Shown: positions 9,907 to 19,267 of the stretch, piece by piece
How the letters are laid out: each line of letters opens with the position of its first letter
Numbering within the stretch: the stretch's first letter is position 1
Assembly (NCBI RefSeq): GCF_902859945.1
Contig: NZ_CADIKL010000011.1
Span: 153,756 to 217,755, forward strand
DNA from: Paraburkholderia caffeinitolerans
GTDB lineage: Bacteria > Pseudomonadota > Gammaproteobacteria > Burkholderiales > Burkholderiaceae
Length of the DNA stretch: 64,000 bases
Reading direction: 5' to 3'
Program-made: the position numbers and the translations under genes
The notes under the pieces: generated by a model
The model's input: only the letters and a program-made list of their open reading frames with translations
The model's database searches: none
What the model was told of the DNA's origin: nothing

Positions 9907-9930
9907 TAATCGCGTGCAATTTCGCGATTA
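9907..9930. promoter_or_regulatory. Inverted repeat upstream of the MFS gene
   Basis: TAATCGCG, eight spacer bases and CGCGATTA form a perfect palindrome about 130 bases before the MFS start, in an AT-richer patch. It could be an operator. From 9931 to 10423 I recognise no gene. Confidence 0.35.
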
Positions 9931-10423
9931 GCGGGGTTGGTAAAAGGGTTATGAATGGAATGTGACGCGCCTGGCTTCGCAACTGGCGGGCGGGGATTAC
10001 GCCATTTTTTGACTCGAAAATGAGACGCTTTTTTTCGCGGTCAAATTGTACACCGAACGCACGCAGATTAATCGACGGCCCTTGATTTAGCTCGGGTTCA
10101 ACCTGCTGGAGGCAGTTGTGCGACTGCCAGAAGGCTTGTGTGTGAAAGCGATTGCACGAGCTACTGCTGGAGAAGTTACGCGGGCTTTGTCAAGTTGACG
10201 AGCGTAGGCTGAATGGTTAGCCAAACCATCGTTATCCTTACCAGATAACTTACTCGGCTGCGAGATTGACGCTCCAACCATGCCAGGCGGCGAGACGTTC
10301 CTTGAATGGTTGTGGTGCAAACTCGGTAGGCGTGCGAGAAATCGCTCTTGCTTCGGATAGCTCAGCGAGCTGAAAGAGCCGCCATCCCGATCGAGGGTGA
10401 GGTGGTATCTTTGAGGTGCATGC

Positions 10424-10675
10424 TATATCGACTGGGGCAAGCCGGGCCAGAAGGCCATCGCGCAGGCACACCCCGACGCGCTCGAGAAGCTCGGCTTCGC
10501 CGCCGGATCGATGGGGCCGAAGGTTCAGGCGGCGATGGAGTTCGCTCGCAATACAGGCAAGGACGCGGTGATCGGTTCGTTATCGGACATCGTTGCGATT
10601 ACGAAGCGCCATGCAGGCACCCGCGTTAGCATCGCCGAGCCTGGCATCCAGTATCGCGCAGCAGCGGCCTGCTAA
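10424..10675 (+). pseudogene. Carbamate kinase C-terminal relic
   Basis: One frame gives 83 residues containing [25 protein letters not shown] and IGSLSDI, the end of carbamate kinase (ArcC), which makes ATP from carbamoyl phosphate in the arginine deiminase pathway. The N-terminal two thirds are absent, and upstream sequence bears no kinase similarity. No arcA or arcB lies nearby. It is a truncated remnant, probably left by a rearrangement. Confidence 0.8.
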
Positions 10676-10828
10676 CGCCGCAGCGCATCATGCCTCCAGC
10701 GAACGCCCCTATGTCACAAGCGGAGATCCGACTAAAGTCTTATTCATCGTGCCGAATTGCGCTGCTATGCTGGACCTCGCCGTGCAGCGCCGTACGGCAC
10801 CATTCCCGATACTCCGAACTGAACTGCG

Positions 10829-11752
10829 ATGAGCAGGCGAGCCGCTCACTCGAGGTGTGCGTGCTTAGGCACTGCCGTGCTGCTGTGGCAGGCGGGTGCG
10901 CTGCACGCCCAAGAACTGGAACCTCGAACCTATTCCGCCTCCCCGGTCGGCACGAACTTCATCGTCGCGGGCTACTCGCATGTGAGCGGAGACGTTCTCA
11001 CTGACCCTTCCCTACCGGTCAGCGGCGTGCACGCGCAAGTCGACAATTTTGTGCTCGGTTACGTCCACACATTCGCGCTCGGAGGTCACACGGCGTCGTT
11101 TGGTCTGGGCGTGCCGTTCCAGAGTGCAGACCTGAGCGGGCTTGTCATCGACGCGCCGACCAAGGTCCATCGCGGTGGCGTTGGCGACATGCAGATGCGA
11201 TTCGCCATCAACCTGTTTGGCAATCCCCCGCTTTCGCCGGAGGAATTCGCGCAAGTGCCGCCTGGCACCTCGTTGGGCATCAGCCTGACGGTTCAGGCGC
11301 CCACTGGCCAGTACGTTCCCACGCGTCTCGTCAACCTGGGTAACAACCGCTGGGCGTTCAAACCTGAAATCGGCGTGTCGCAACCGTGGGGAAACTGGTT
11401 CTTCGAGGCTTCGGTGGGTGTTATTTTCTTCACGGCCAACACGAATTTCTTCAACGGACATGAGAGAAGCCAGGCTCCGCTCGCGCTCACGCAGCTCCAT
11501 GGCGGCTACACCTTCCGTCCCGGATTATGGCTCGCCCTCGATCTCGGTTATGCCTTGGGCGGTGGCGCCAGTGTGGACGGCGCGTCGAGCGGCAGTTCCC
11601 AGGCGAACCTGCGCGGCGGGCTCACGCTCGCGGTGCCTATCGCGCACGGCTGGTCGGCGAAGCTCGCCTGGTCGCGCGGCTTCGTAGCACGGGCCGCGGG
11701 CAACTTCCAGATCGTGACGGTGGCGATTCAATATCGCTGGTTCGATCGGTGA
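10829..11752 (+). CDS. Outer-membrane protein, MetA-pathway (Phenol_MetA_deg-like) family
   Basis: The 307-residue protein begins with a signal peptide (cut after ALHA, near residue 27). It continues with alternating beta-strand segments and ends in an aromatic-rich strand, IQYRWFDR, typical of outer-membrane barrels. Short blocks such as GDMQMRFAINLFG fit the family annotated with phenol meta-pathway operons, thought to help take up hydrophobic substrates. It stands alone after the carbamate kinase relic. Function beyond outer-membrane location is inference. Confidence 0.75.
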   Translation: MSRRAAHSRCACLGTAVLLWQAGALHAQELEPRTYSASPVGTNFIVAGYSHVSGDVLTDPSLPVSGVHAQVDNFVLGYVHTFALGGHTASFGLGVPFQSADLSGLVIDAPTKVHRGGVGDMQMRFAINLFGNPPLSPEEFAQVPPGTSLGISLTVQAPTGQYVPTRLVNLGNNRWAFKPEIGVSQPWGNWFFEASVGVIFFTANTNFFNGHERSQAPLALTQLHGGYTFRPGLWLALDLGYALGGGASVDGASSGSSQANLRGGLTLAVPIAHGWSAKLAWSRGFVARAAGNFQIVTVAIQYRWFDR

Positions 11753-11962
11753 ACACACATCCCCGCCCGATTATCGCGACGTTTGCGGCAAAGGCGCGCG
11801 ATTGATGGAGATCAACGAGTCGGGGAAACGAAATACTAGAGTGAGGGCGTACGGTTTCCCCGGTTTCCGATGCACTGTTCCTGATTGCGCCGGACGGGTC
11901 CGTGGGATTGCCGACATTGCAGGCGGTCTTTGTTGCACGACACCCTTGAAAGGTAGGGATAT

Positions 11963-12982
11963 ATGAGTTTGCTTGCTCGCTTTATGCGTTTCTCGAGGGC
12001 CCCGGGCGCGCACGATAAAAGCGCGCGCGTGGACGAAATGATCGAACGTGTCGTTGCCATGGAGCCCCGTCTGCGGTTAGCGCAGAGTTACCGCAAACGC
12101 CTTGGCGGATCGATCCGTATCTCGCTTCGCTACATCGACAATCTGACCTGTTCGTTGCCCGCGCCTCACGAGGCCAACATGGCAGCCTGGTCGACCGACC
12201 CGTTGATTCGCGCATTCTTTGCGACGTCAGAAGACCTGCCAAAGGCGTTCAGCCGCTCGGAGACGTTGCGCGAATACTTCGCTCAGAATCCCGATATGAC
12301 GCAAGCCTGCGTCACGCTAGGGATGGCGATGATCGAGCGACACGTGCTGGGCGTCGCCCTCGAAGGTGATTCGATACGCCATGACGTGCCGCAGACCAAG
12401 CTTTGTTTCATGGACCACCGCGTCAGCATCTGCGCACGCTCAGACCCGGATCTGCGGGAGGAAATTGTTCACCGACTGATCGATCAACTGGCATTGGAAG
12501 GATTGGCGAAACTCGCCGCCGACCGGGCTGAGCTGGTCGAGAAAGGACGCGAACTGCTCGAGGCGCGCGTGAAGTTGCTGGAGCAGCGGGGTACGGGTAT
12601 TCGCTCTCTGGTAGGCGACGCACCAGACACCACCGCGGACGAACTGAAACGACTACAGGCCCAAATTGAAGAAAACTCGCGCGAGCTGGCTGCGCTTCGC
12701 GTCCCGACCGGGGCGATCGAACTCGAACTGGAGCGGGTCTGCGAGGTGTTTTCCACGCCTGCGGAGCATATTTATGTCGAGAACCGCAGTGTTCGCCTGG
12801 ACCTGATGAACGTGGTGAGAAACGACGAAACGCAAGCCAGCCGCCTCATGGAGTTTCGCCTCGCACGGATCCCGGGTGATCCGCCTCGTATGCGTGCGTT
12901 CGCACTCGTGCGATTTCCACGTGCCGAACTCCTGCCAGCCGGGCTGCATATCGACGCCGCAACACGCGCGTCATGGCACTGA
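11963..12982 (+). CDS. Conserved hypothetical coiled-coil protein
   Basis: The 339-residue protein has no signal peptide. A charged helical stretch near 190-255 is rich in Leu, Glu and Arg and looks like a coiled coil. AAGGTAGGG lies a few bases upstream of the ATG. The stop overlaps the start of the next gene by 10 bases, so the two are translationally coupled and their products probably act together. I do not recognise the family. It may be a cytosolic partner of the membrane protein encoded downstream. Confidence 0.65.
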   Translation: MSLLARFMRFSRAPGAHDKSARVDEMIERVVAMEPRLRLAQSYRKRLGGSIRISLRYIDNLTCSLPAPHEANMAAWSTDPLIRAFFATSEDLPKAFSRSETLREYFAQNPDMTQACVTLGMAMIERHVLGVALEGDSIRHDVPQTKLCFMDHRVSICARSDPDLREEIVHRLIDQLALEGLAKLAADRAELVEKGRELLEARVKLLEQRGTGIRSLVGDAPDTTADELKRLQAQIEENSRELAALRVPTGAIELELERVCEVFSTPAEHIYVENRSVRLDLMNVVRNDETQASRLMEFRLARIPGDPPRMRAFALVRFPRAELLPAGLHIDAATRASWH

Positions 12983-14280
12983 AGAAGCCTGTCCGTTCCC
13001 AGGATGAATTCGAATTCGAGCAAGGGAGCCGAGCGATGAATCACTTCCTGCATTCAGGATCACGAAGAATAGACGGCACGGCACCGACCGCTGCGGATAT
13101 TCTGCAGGATACGCAGAATTTCTCGCTGGTACTGGGCGGCCCCCTTTTCCAGCTTCTGCGCCGGACGCGCATGGCCGACGATGCGCTGGAACTGGTGCGC
13201 CAGCGGGTTCTCGTCATCTCGCTCGTGGCGTGGCTACCGCTACTGGCGCTGGCCGCCCTGGACGGGCATTTGCTTGACAAGCGCGTGGCCATGCCATTCC
13301 TGCTGGACCTCGAAGTTCACATCCGCTTCCTTGTGGCAGTGCCCCTTTTGATCATCGCTGAGCTGGTTGTGCATCGGCGCCTGCGTCCGATCGCGCGAGC
13401 ATTCCTCGACCGGAAGATCATTCCGGAAGCGTCGACGGCGCGGTTCGATGAGGCAATCAGGTCGGTATTCCGTCTGCGCAATTCCGTGTTTGCCGAGCTG
13501 CTGATGATCGCTCTGGTGTACGGTGTTGGTGTCCTTGTCGTGTGGCGCCAATACACCGCAATGCAAACGACTTCGACATGGTACGCAGCACCCACCCCCG
13601 GAGGCTTGAAACTTTCGCTCGCCGGATACTGGTATGCCTACGTGAGCGTTCCGTTATTCCAGTTCCTACTGATCCGCTGGTATTTCCGGCTGTTCGTCTG
13701 GACGCGGTTTCTCTGGCAGGTGTCGCGCATCGAACTAAGCCTCGTTCCGACTCATCCCGATCGCGTCGGCGGTCTTGGGTTCCTTGCCAATACGGTCTAT
13801 GCATTCACAGCGCTCCTTGCTGCGCACGGCGCAATGCTCGCTGCGCAGTTCGCCAACCGCATTTTCTACGCCGGGGTCGCACTCACCGAATTCAAGGTGG
13901 AAACAGGATCGATGGTTCTCTTCCTGCTGTGCCTGGTCTTTGGTCCTTTACTGGTCTTCGCGCCACAACTGGCCCAGGCGAAGCGGGCAGGCCTGAGTGA
14001 ATACGGTGCCCTAGCGCAACGGTACGTGCACGCATTCGACGCCAAGTGGCTGCGCGGAGACTCGTCCAGCGACGAGGCGTTGGTGGGCAGCGCCGACATT
14101 CAGTCGCTCGCGGATCTCGCCAACAGTTTCGACGTTATCCGAACCATGCGTATCGCGCCCATTACCAAAGATGCCGTTGTTCGCCTCGCAGCCGCGGTAC
14201 TTGTGCCAATTGTGCCGCTGGCACTCACGATGATGTCGCTGGAAGATCTGCTGAAAAGACTGTTCGGATTGGTATTCTGA
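12973..14280 (+). CDS. Multi-spanning membrane protein of unknown function
   Basis: The 435-residue protein has about seven hydrophobic segments: roughly 78-97, 113-132, 170-188, 210-232, 272-292, 310-332 and 410-428. A conserved-looking LVPTHPDRVGGLGFL motif sits in a loop near 258. No transporter or enzyme motif is evident. It overlaps the upstream coiled-coil gene, so the two form an operon. Membrane location is well supported; the role is not known. Confidence 0.65.
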   Translation: MALKKPVRSQDEFEFEQGSRAMNHFLHSGSRRIDGTAPTAADILQDTQNFSLVLGGPLFQLLRRTRMADDALELVRQRVLVISLVAWLPLLALAALDGHLLDKRVAMPFLLDLEVHIRFLVAVPLLIIAELVVHRRLRPIARAFLDRKIIPEASTARFDEAIRSVFRLRNSVFAELLMIALVYGVGVLVVWRQYTAMQTTSTWYAAPTPGGLKLSLAGYWYAYVSVPLFQFLLIRWYFRLFVWTRFLWQVSRIELSLVPTHPDRVGGLGFLANTVYAFTALLAAHGAMLAAQFANRIFYAGVALTEFKVETGSMVLFLLCLVFGPLLVFAPQLAQAKRAGLSEYGALAQRYVHAFDAKWLRGDSSSDEALVGSADIQSLADLANSFDVIRTMRIAPITKDAVVRLAAAVLVPIVPLALTMMSLEDLLKRLFGLVF

Positions 14281-14454
14281 AAGCAGGCATGGTTGGTTTG
14301 CTCAACCTGGTATCCGGCCCGTAGCGGCATTGAGTGGCTGCCGCTCCTCTCTGGTTCGCGTGCCGAGCGACTGTTTTGCACTCTGATAGCTACCGTGAAA
14401 TCTCTTCCGGTTCGACCGCAGCAATTCAAGTTGAGCACGCAGTAAAATTCAGGC

Positions 14455-14690
14455 ATGAAGAAGATCAAGTCGCCCTATCACGGTTTTCGTTTTCCCGCGG
14501 CCATCATCAGCTGCGCGGTACGGTGGCACCACCGTTTCAATCTGAGCCTGAGCGATATCGAGAAACGGCTGCTCGAGAGGGGCGTAACGGTTACGTACGA
14601 ATCGGTGCGTAACTGGTGCGACCGTTTCGGCGAACAGTTTGCTCGTCGTGCAAAAGCCGCGCGCGGAAAGGCTTCTGCAATGCGCTTCTT
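14455..14690 (+). pseudogene. IS6-family transposase N-terminal relic
   Basis: About 78 residues from MKKIKSPYHGFRFPAA match the start of IS6 (IS26-like) transposases, including the pattern LSLSDIEKRLLERGVTVTYESVRNW. The DDE catalytic domain is missing, and after about 14690 the reading no longer resembles a transposase. No terminal repeats are visible. The rest of 14691-14942 shows nothing recognisable. Confidence 0.75.
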
Positions 14691-14942
14691 CAAGCGGATT
14701 GCAATTTGGCATCAACGGACTGCCGTCGGCGCTGCATTTTATTCCGGATGCCAATGTATTTTGCGCTGATTTCGCTCGTGCCCCTCAATTTGACAATGCC
14801 ATTCAGATGCCGTTGGCGCAGACCCGCGAAGGGGGTGATAAAGGACGACGCCTCGCTTGCGCAGTCTTCGGGCTTTCAGCCGAACGTAAGCCGTGTCATG
14901 CAACCACCTGCGTGCGCATTGGTTGATTTTTTTCGACCCGTA

Positions 14943-15290
14943 CTACAGGGCGTACTGCAGCGCAAGATCAAACGCAATCACAGCCATCGAATAACTCAGG
15001 CCGGCCAGAAGATTCGAAACGCGGTGCCTGAAATCGTGATGTCGGCCGATTGACGCGCCAGTCAAGAAAATGCCCCCGACAACGGCCTGAACTCCAACGA
15101 ACACCAGCATGAGCAGGAACTCATATCCCATGGACCTGAAATTCGAGAAATGCATTCCGTAGTCGTAGATCCATCTGCCCACTCGATGAAACTCATACAT
15201 CAAAAGGATGATTGGAAATACGTAGCTGACGACGTAAGTCGGCACCGTTGCATGCCGCAACTCGATATTGAAATGATGGGTGGCTCGCAT
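14943..15290 (-). CDS. Small three-helix inner-membrane protein
   Basis: The 115-residue protein has three hydrophobic segments near 18-35, 55-75 and 90-110. GGAGGAG sits at good spacing before the ATG at 15290, which decides this start over an upstream in-frame Met. An FNR-type box lies about 135 bases upstream, so low-oxygen induction is likely. I do not recognise the family. Confidence 0.65.
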   Translation of the reverse strand: MRATHHFNIELRHATVPTYVVSYVFPIILLMYEFHRVGRWIYDYGMHFSNFRSMGYEFLLMLVFVGVQAVVGGIFLTGASIGRHHDFRHRVSNLLAGLSYSMAVIAFDLALQYAL

Positions 15291-15424
15291 GATCGCTCCT
15301 CCACAGGTCTCTCGGTCACAGATCCCGATACGGCTGGTTTTGGGAATAATGGAAATCCACAATTCGCCGACTTCAATACGAGTCGGTCTTTAATTCACCA
15401 TGTTCTTGTTTGCGCGCAGAAGCA

Positions 15425-15438
15425 TTGATTTGGATCAA
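15425..15438. promoter_or_regulatory. FNR/ANR box (TTGAT-N4-ATCAA)
   Basis: This is a perfect match to the consensus. A box centred at -41.5 would start a minus-strand transcript near 15390, before the small membrane gene at 15290. Confidence 0.8.
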
Positions 15439-15669
15439 AGTCAGATACCGATTGAGGTCCGATGCAACCAACCGGAGATCGCACTGGCAGCATTGCAGCG
15501 CGGCGGGGGGCACTTATCTGAACCTGGCGGTCGATTGAACGTCCGATAGACGCAGTCGCCGAGTAGCAGTTCGTGACGGGAACGGACTCAATGATCGGTA
15601 GCCAGGTTCGATCCAAGGGAAGTCATATCGACGGCTTCGACGAAACAGCCGGCCGAGCCATCCGCTGAA

Positions 15670-15683
15670 TTGACCGAGATCAA
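15670..15683. promoter_or_regulatory. FNR/ANR box (TTGAC-N4-ATCAA)
   Basis: One half carries the common T-to-C change. The predicted transcript start near 15718 leads into the hemerythrin gene. Confidence 0.75.
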
Positions 15684-15804
15684 ATCCCTCCTCCGTGCGG
15701 CGCGCATATTGAGTAAGACTCGCGGCCGTCCTTGAGGTGCCTTCCCAGCACACCCCATCGCGTTGCACTTTACTTGGCCAGCCGCCCTTGTTACGGAGCC
15801 TGAC

Positions 15805-16386
15805 GTGGAACATCCCACTCTACGTAGTGCGATACAAGTGATGCTGAGCGAACACCGACGCCTTGCGAGCGTTGTCAGCGGCATGCTCCGCGTGGTCGAT
15901 GACATGGTATGCAGTGCTGGTTCGACCAGCGCAATGCTCATGCGCGCGATGCTCTACTTCATACAGGAATTTCCCGACCAGATTCACCACCCGAAGGAAG
16001 AGCAATACCTGTTTGGCCGACTTCGCGAGCGTACCGACGAGTGTAACGGCGTCATCGAGGAACTCGAGCGTCAGCACGATGAAGGTGGACAACGTATTCG
16101 CGCACTCGAACGTGCGCTCACACGCTATGAACTGGCAGGCGCCGACATGCTGCCTGCCTTGCGGGAGGAAGTCAGGAATTATGCAGACTTCTACGCCCGA
16201 CACCGGCTGCTTGAAGAGTCCGTGATCCTGCCCGCCGCGCAGCGCTATCTGACTGCCGCCGACTGGGTAGAAATTGATGAGGCGTTCGGCGCAAATCGCG
16301 ATCCGTTCGAGAGCATCGAAAACGAGAGCAATCTCGGTGATCTTTATGCGCTGATCGTTCAAACGATGCCCAACGCGCAGTCCTGA
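15805..16386 (+). CDS. Hemerythrin HHE-domain protein
   Basis: The product is an alpha-helical hemerythrin-like protein of 193 residues. Iron-ligand candidates include the His in SEHRRL, the pair in QIHHPKEE, the His in RQHDEGG and the His/Glu in ARHRLLEE. Such di-iron proteins bind oxygen, NO or iron. The GTG at 15805 has GGAG seven bases upstream and gives the usual VEHPTLR start; an ATG at 15763 would add 14 residues. It follows an FNR-type box, which fits an oxygen or NO-related role. Confidence 0.85.
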   Translation: MEHPTLRSAIQVMLSEHRRLASVVSGMLRVVDDMVCSAGSTSAMLMRAMLYFIQEFPDQIHHPKEEQYLFGRLRERTDECNGVIEELERQHDEGGQRIRALERALTRYELAGADMLPALREEVRNYADFYARHRLLEESVILPAAQRYLTAADWVEIDEAFGANRDPFESIENESNLGDLYALIVQTMPNAQS

Positions 16387-16531
16387 GCGCAAATTTTTCT
16401 TTATTTCAACCACCATTTCGTTAGTATTTCAGAGTTTTATTTCTCGCGCTGGCAGAGCACGAGTCTGGGAGTGCAACCACCGCAGGAGACCATTCGACGC
16501 CCCTCAGGGCTTATGGGTTTGGCTGCTGGTT

Positions 16532-16780
16532 TCAACGATCATCGCAGACGTGGCACATCGCAGGTACTTTCCCCCTCGGCGGGAACACGCACCATGACCC
16601 GTCATCGTGACGAAAGAAGACGATCGTGACAAACCCCACGGGTGTTTGCCTCTCAAAGCGGACGAATCGGGAGCGTGACGTCTGAGCGCGACCGATCTGC
16701 ACGAGGCGGGCAGGCGTCCGCTGAGTCGGCGCGAGCCACTTGTCGACGAGGGAGCGCAGAGAGTAAGCGGTGGTGCCCAT
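16532..16780 (-). CDS. Small conserved hypothetical protein
   Basis: The 82-residue basic protein begins MGTTAYSLRSLVDKWLAP and is predicted soluble. AGGA lies eight bases before the ATG. Its residues TPVGFVTIVFFRHDDGSWCVFPP suggest a compact beta fold. Function is unknown. No FNR-type box is visible upstream; 16781-17035 holds only an inverted repeat. Confidence 0.55.
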   Translation of the reverse strand: MGTTAYSLRSLVDKWLAPTQRTPARLVQIGRAQTSRSRFVRFERQTPVGFVTIVFFRHDDGSWCVFPPRGKVPAMCHVCDDR

Positions 16781-16887
16781 AACACATTCCTCACGATCCG
16801 ATTCCGATGGCTCTGCTGCAAGAGCGTAGCGTCAATTCCAGTATGGTTCGTGAATCGGGCGTCCGGTATCAGCGCGGACTGGAAATC

Positions 16888-16927
16888 ACGTAGTCGACCG
16901 CCCGCCGCCGTAGGCGAAAGACTACGT
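16888..16927. repeat. Inverted repeat, 8-base arms
   Basis: ACGTAGTC at 16888-16895 is repeated inverted as GACTACGT at 16920-16927 around a GC-rich spacer. It is not followed by a T-run, so it is not a clear terminator. Confidence 0.35.
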
Positions 16928-17035
16928 AGCCTGATCCGGTCGATCGGTTGAACCGGCCAGCGCCTCATAAGGCAGGCGCGTTGTGCGCCCCCGCCCCTGC
17001 GTATCGACAGTACCTTCAGCCGATTTCAGGTCAAG

Positions 17036-18091
17036 TCACGCGCCGCACTTGCCAACCAGATCCGCGGGCTTCTTGGCGAATTCGGTATCGCACTGCCACA
17101 GGGTGTCCATGCGAATGCTGCCGGCAATCTGGATGGCGACGACACGCGCGGCGCCACCGGTCAGCGTTCCGGTCTTGTCGAAGAACCGCGTTCGCTCCGT
17201 TGCCAGCTATTCGAGCGCTGCTCCGCCCTTGATCAGCACGCCGCGACGCGCGCATCGCGAGATGCCCGAAACAATGGCTACCGGCGCGGCAAGGATCAGG
17301 GGACAAGGCGTGGCGACGACGAGCACGGCGAGCGCCCGCTCGATCTCGCCGGTACCGATCCAGCTTCCGCCCGCCATCACGAGTGTGCAGGCGACAAACC
17401 ACCAGGCGTAGCGAGCCGCACGGCCGGACTGCAGTCGCGCTGCGTCATTTCCACCATCCGCACGATGCCGGCAAAGGTGCTGTGCGCCGCGGTGGCCGAC
17501 GCGATCATCTCGAACGTCGGCCCCGCATTGATCGCGCCGCTTCGCGCCGTCGCGCCACCTTCGTGCGTGCACAGATGCGACTCTCCAGTCAGCGTCGACT
17601 CGTCCAGTTCGGCATTTCCAGCCAGCGTTCCGCCGACCGGCACGATGTCCGCGTGACGCACCATCAAGCGGTCGCCGACCGCAAAATGCTCCAGCGACAC
17701 CCTGTTCCACTGTCCCGCTTCCAGACGGGTCGCGTTTCGTGGCGCATGGCTCAGCAGCGCGGTCATTTCAGCGCACGCGATTGTCCGCATAGGCCTCCAG
17801 GGCCCGGCCGCTCGCGAGCATCAGGGCGATAACCGCAGCCGTCAGCCATTCGCCCAGAAGCAGCGCGAATGCGATGGCGAGCACCGAAAAAATATCGACA
17901 CCGCCCTCTCGGCGACGCAATGCCCTGGCCGTCGAGACGCCGAGCGACGCCAGAACCGGCAAAGCGCCGGCCATCCACTACAGGCGAGCGGCGTCAGGAA
18001 AGCCGGCTCCATCCAGCGCAAGGCCTGCAACCAAGCCGGTCACGCACACTGCAAGCCAGACAAAATTCAGTGAGTGGATGACGTCCCGCAT
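17036..18091 (-). pseudogene. Heavy-metal P1B-type ATPase relic
   Basis: Pieces of one cation-transporting ATPase lie in successive frames: LDGAGFLTPLA, then LLGEWLTAAVIALMLASGRALE, then the actuator motif DESTLTGES, then the membrane motif ATPCPLILAAPVA, then DKTGTLTGG. The frames are broken near 17980, 17790 and 17400, and a TAG sits at 17207-17209. The sequence ends soon after the phosphorylation motif, so the nucleotide-binding half is gone. The start at 18091 faces the perfect FNR-type box it shares with the universal stress gene. It was probably a low-oxygen-induced metal exporter. Confidence 0.9.
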
Positions 18092-18150
18092 GGCCGCTAT
18101 GCGTCCTGTTCAGTCGAACTCGAATCATGCGCGCCCGGAACCGCACACGA

Positions 18151-18164
18151 TTGATCTTCATCAA
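18151..18164. promoter_or_regulatory. Bidirectional FNR/ANR box (TTGAT-N4-ATCAA)
   Basis: This perfect palindrome lies between the ATPase relic (start 18091) and the stress gene (start 18227). Positions of -41.5 in each direction give starts near 18116 and 18199, which suit both genes. Confidence 0.85.
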
Positions 18165-18226
18165 TCGCGCGGACGGATTTGCGTTCACGGTAAGCGTGCC
18201 AGCCCTCACTACCGATCGAGACAGCC

Positions 18227-19213
18227 ATGACGACTCCCTCAATCGACTCCAGCGCACCCGCGCCCATTGCGCGCATCCTGGTCGCCGTCGACGCGTCGCC
18301 AGCGTCGATGGCCGCGCTTCGATACCTAGGCCAACTGCTGGGCCCTGCATCGCGCCCTGCGATGCGCCCCGACATCTCGGTGCGCATCGTGAGCGTCGCG
18401 GAGAACCCGCGATCCCTCGTGCCGCTCGGGACCTGGGCGGCCGAGCAGCTCGACGCCGCGAGGGACGAAATTCACCGCGACGCGGAAAACGCCGCCCAGT
18501 TGGCGCTCGATGCATTGCACAGCTGCGGATCGCGCATCGACGCAGAGGTCATCGATCTTTGCAAGGACGGGGGCGATGTCGTGGACGCGATCGCCGACGC
18601 CGCATCGCGCTGGCCGGCCGACATGGTCGTTCTCGGCACGAGCCACCCTCGAGGCCTCATGCGCTGGGTGGCAGGCGAGGTTTCCGCGCCGTTCGCACGA
18701 CGTCTGCTTCGCTGGCCGGTGTTGCTCGTGCCCGCAGGCTACGCGGCGGATGAGGGTGAGGTTCCGTCGCGTATTCTGTTCGCGACCGATGGCAGCGAGG
18801 CATCATTCACCGCCTTGCGGACGGCCACGGCGCTTGCCACGCCTTACGCGCACTGGTGCGCGATCTATGTGGTCGACCAGTTGCTGGTACCGGGCACCGG
18901 GGCTTTCGAACGAAAGCTCGAGGAACTGCTGAGCGCAGCCGGCGGCGTGGCTGTCGCGAAAGCACGCGCCGATCTCGCTGCGTGCAGGCAGGAAGGATGG
19001 GACGTCGAAACCGCGATAGTCAAAACCGCGAATTCATTTGACGACGTATCGCATACGCTCGATCGCGAAGCGAAGCGCCGGAATGCGCAACTACTCGTGC
19101 TTGGCACACATGGGCGGCGCGGCCTGACACGCTGGCTGCTTGGCAGTGTCGCGGAGCGGGCCACGAGGCTCACATCCGTTCCCCTGCTTCTCGTACCGCC
19201 GGCAATGGAATGA
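18227..19213 (+). CDS. Tandem universal stress protein (two UspA domains)
   Basis: The 328-residue protein has two UspA domains, about 12-165 and 175-326. The first holds VLGTSHPRGLMRW and the second VLGTHGRRGLTRWLLGSVAE, the Gly-rich ATP-binding signature. Such proteins support survival during growth arrest and oxygen shortage. A perfect FNR-type box is 63 bases upstream. It lies head to tail with another tandem Usp gene on the opposite strand. Confidence 0.92.
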   Translation: MTTPSIDSSAPAPIARILVAVDASPASMAALRYLGQLLGPASRPAMRPDISVRIVSVAENPRSLVPLGTWAAEQLDAARDEIHRDAENAAQLALDALHSCGSRIDAEVIDLCKDGGDVVDAIADAASRWPADMVVLGTSHPRGLMRWVAGEVSAPFARRLLRWPVLLVPAGYAADEGEVPSRILFATDGSEASFTALRTATALATPYAHWCAIYVVDQLLVPGTGAFERKLEELLSAAGGVAVAKARADLAACRQEGWDVETAIVKTANSFDDVSHTLDREAKRRNAQLLVLGTHGRRGLTRWLLGSVAERATRLTSVPLLLVPPAME

Positions 19214-19267
19214 GAGGGAATGGGCACCGCCCCCCTTCGGGGAGACGGGTCGCGCCAGCATGCGGCC

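Noticed and set aside
10170..10200. GTCAAGTTGAC in the 10-kb intergenic region
   Set aside because: The two halves are inverted in order relative to an FNR box and too close together.
14281..14320. GGTTG/CAACC stem after the membrane protein gene as a terminator
   Set aside because: The stem has only five pairs and no T-run follows.
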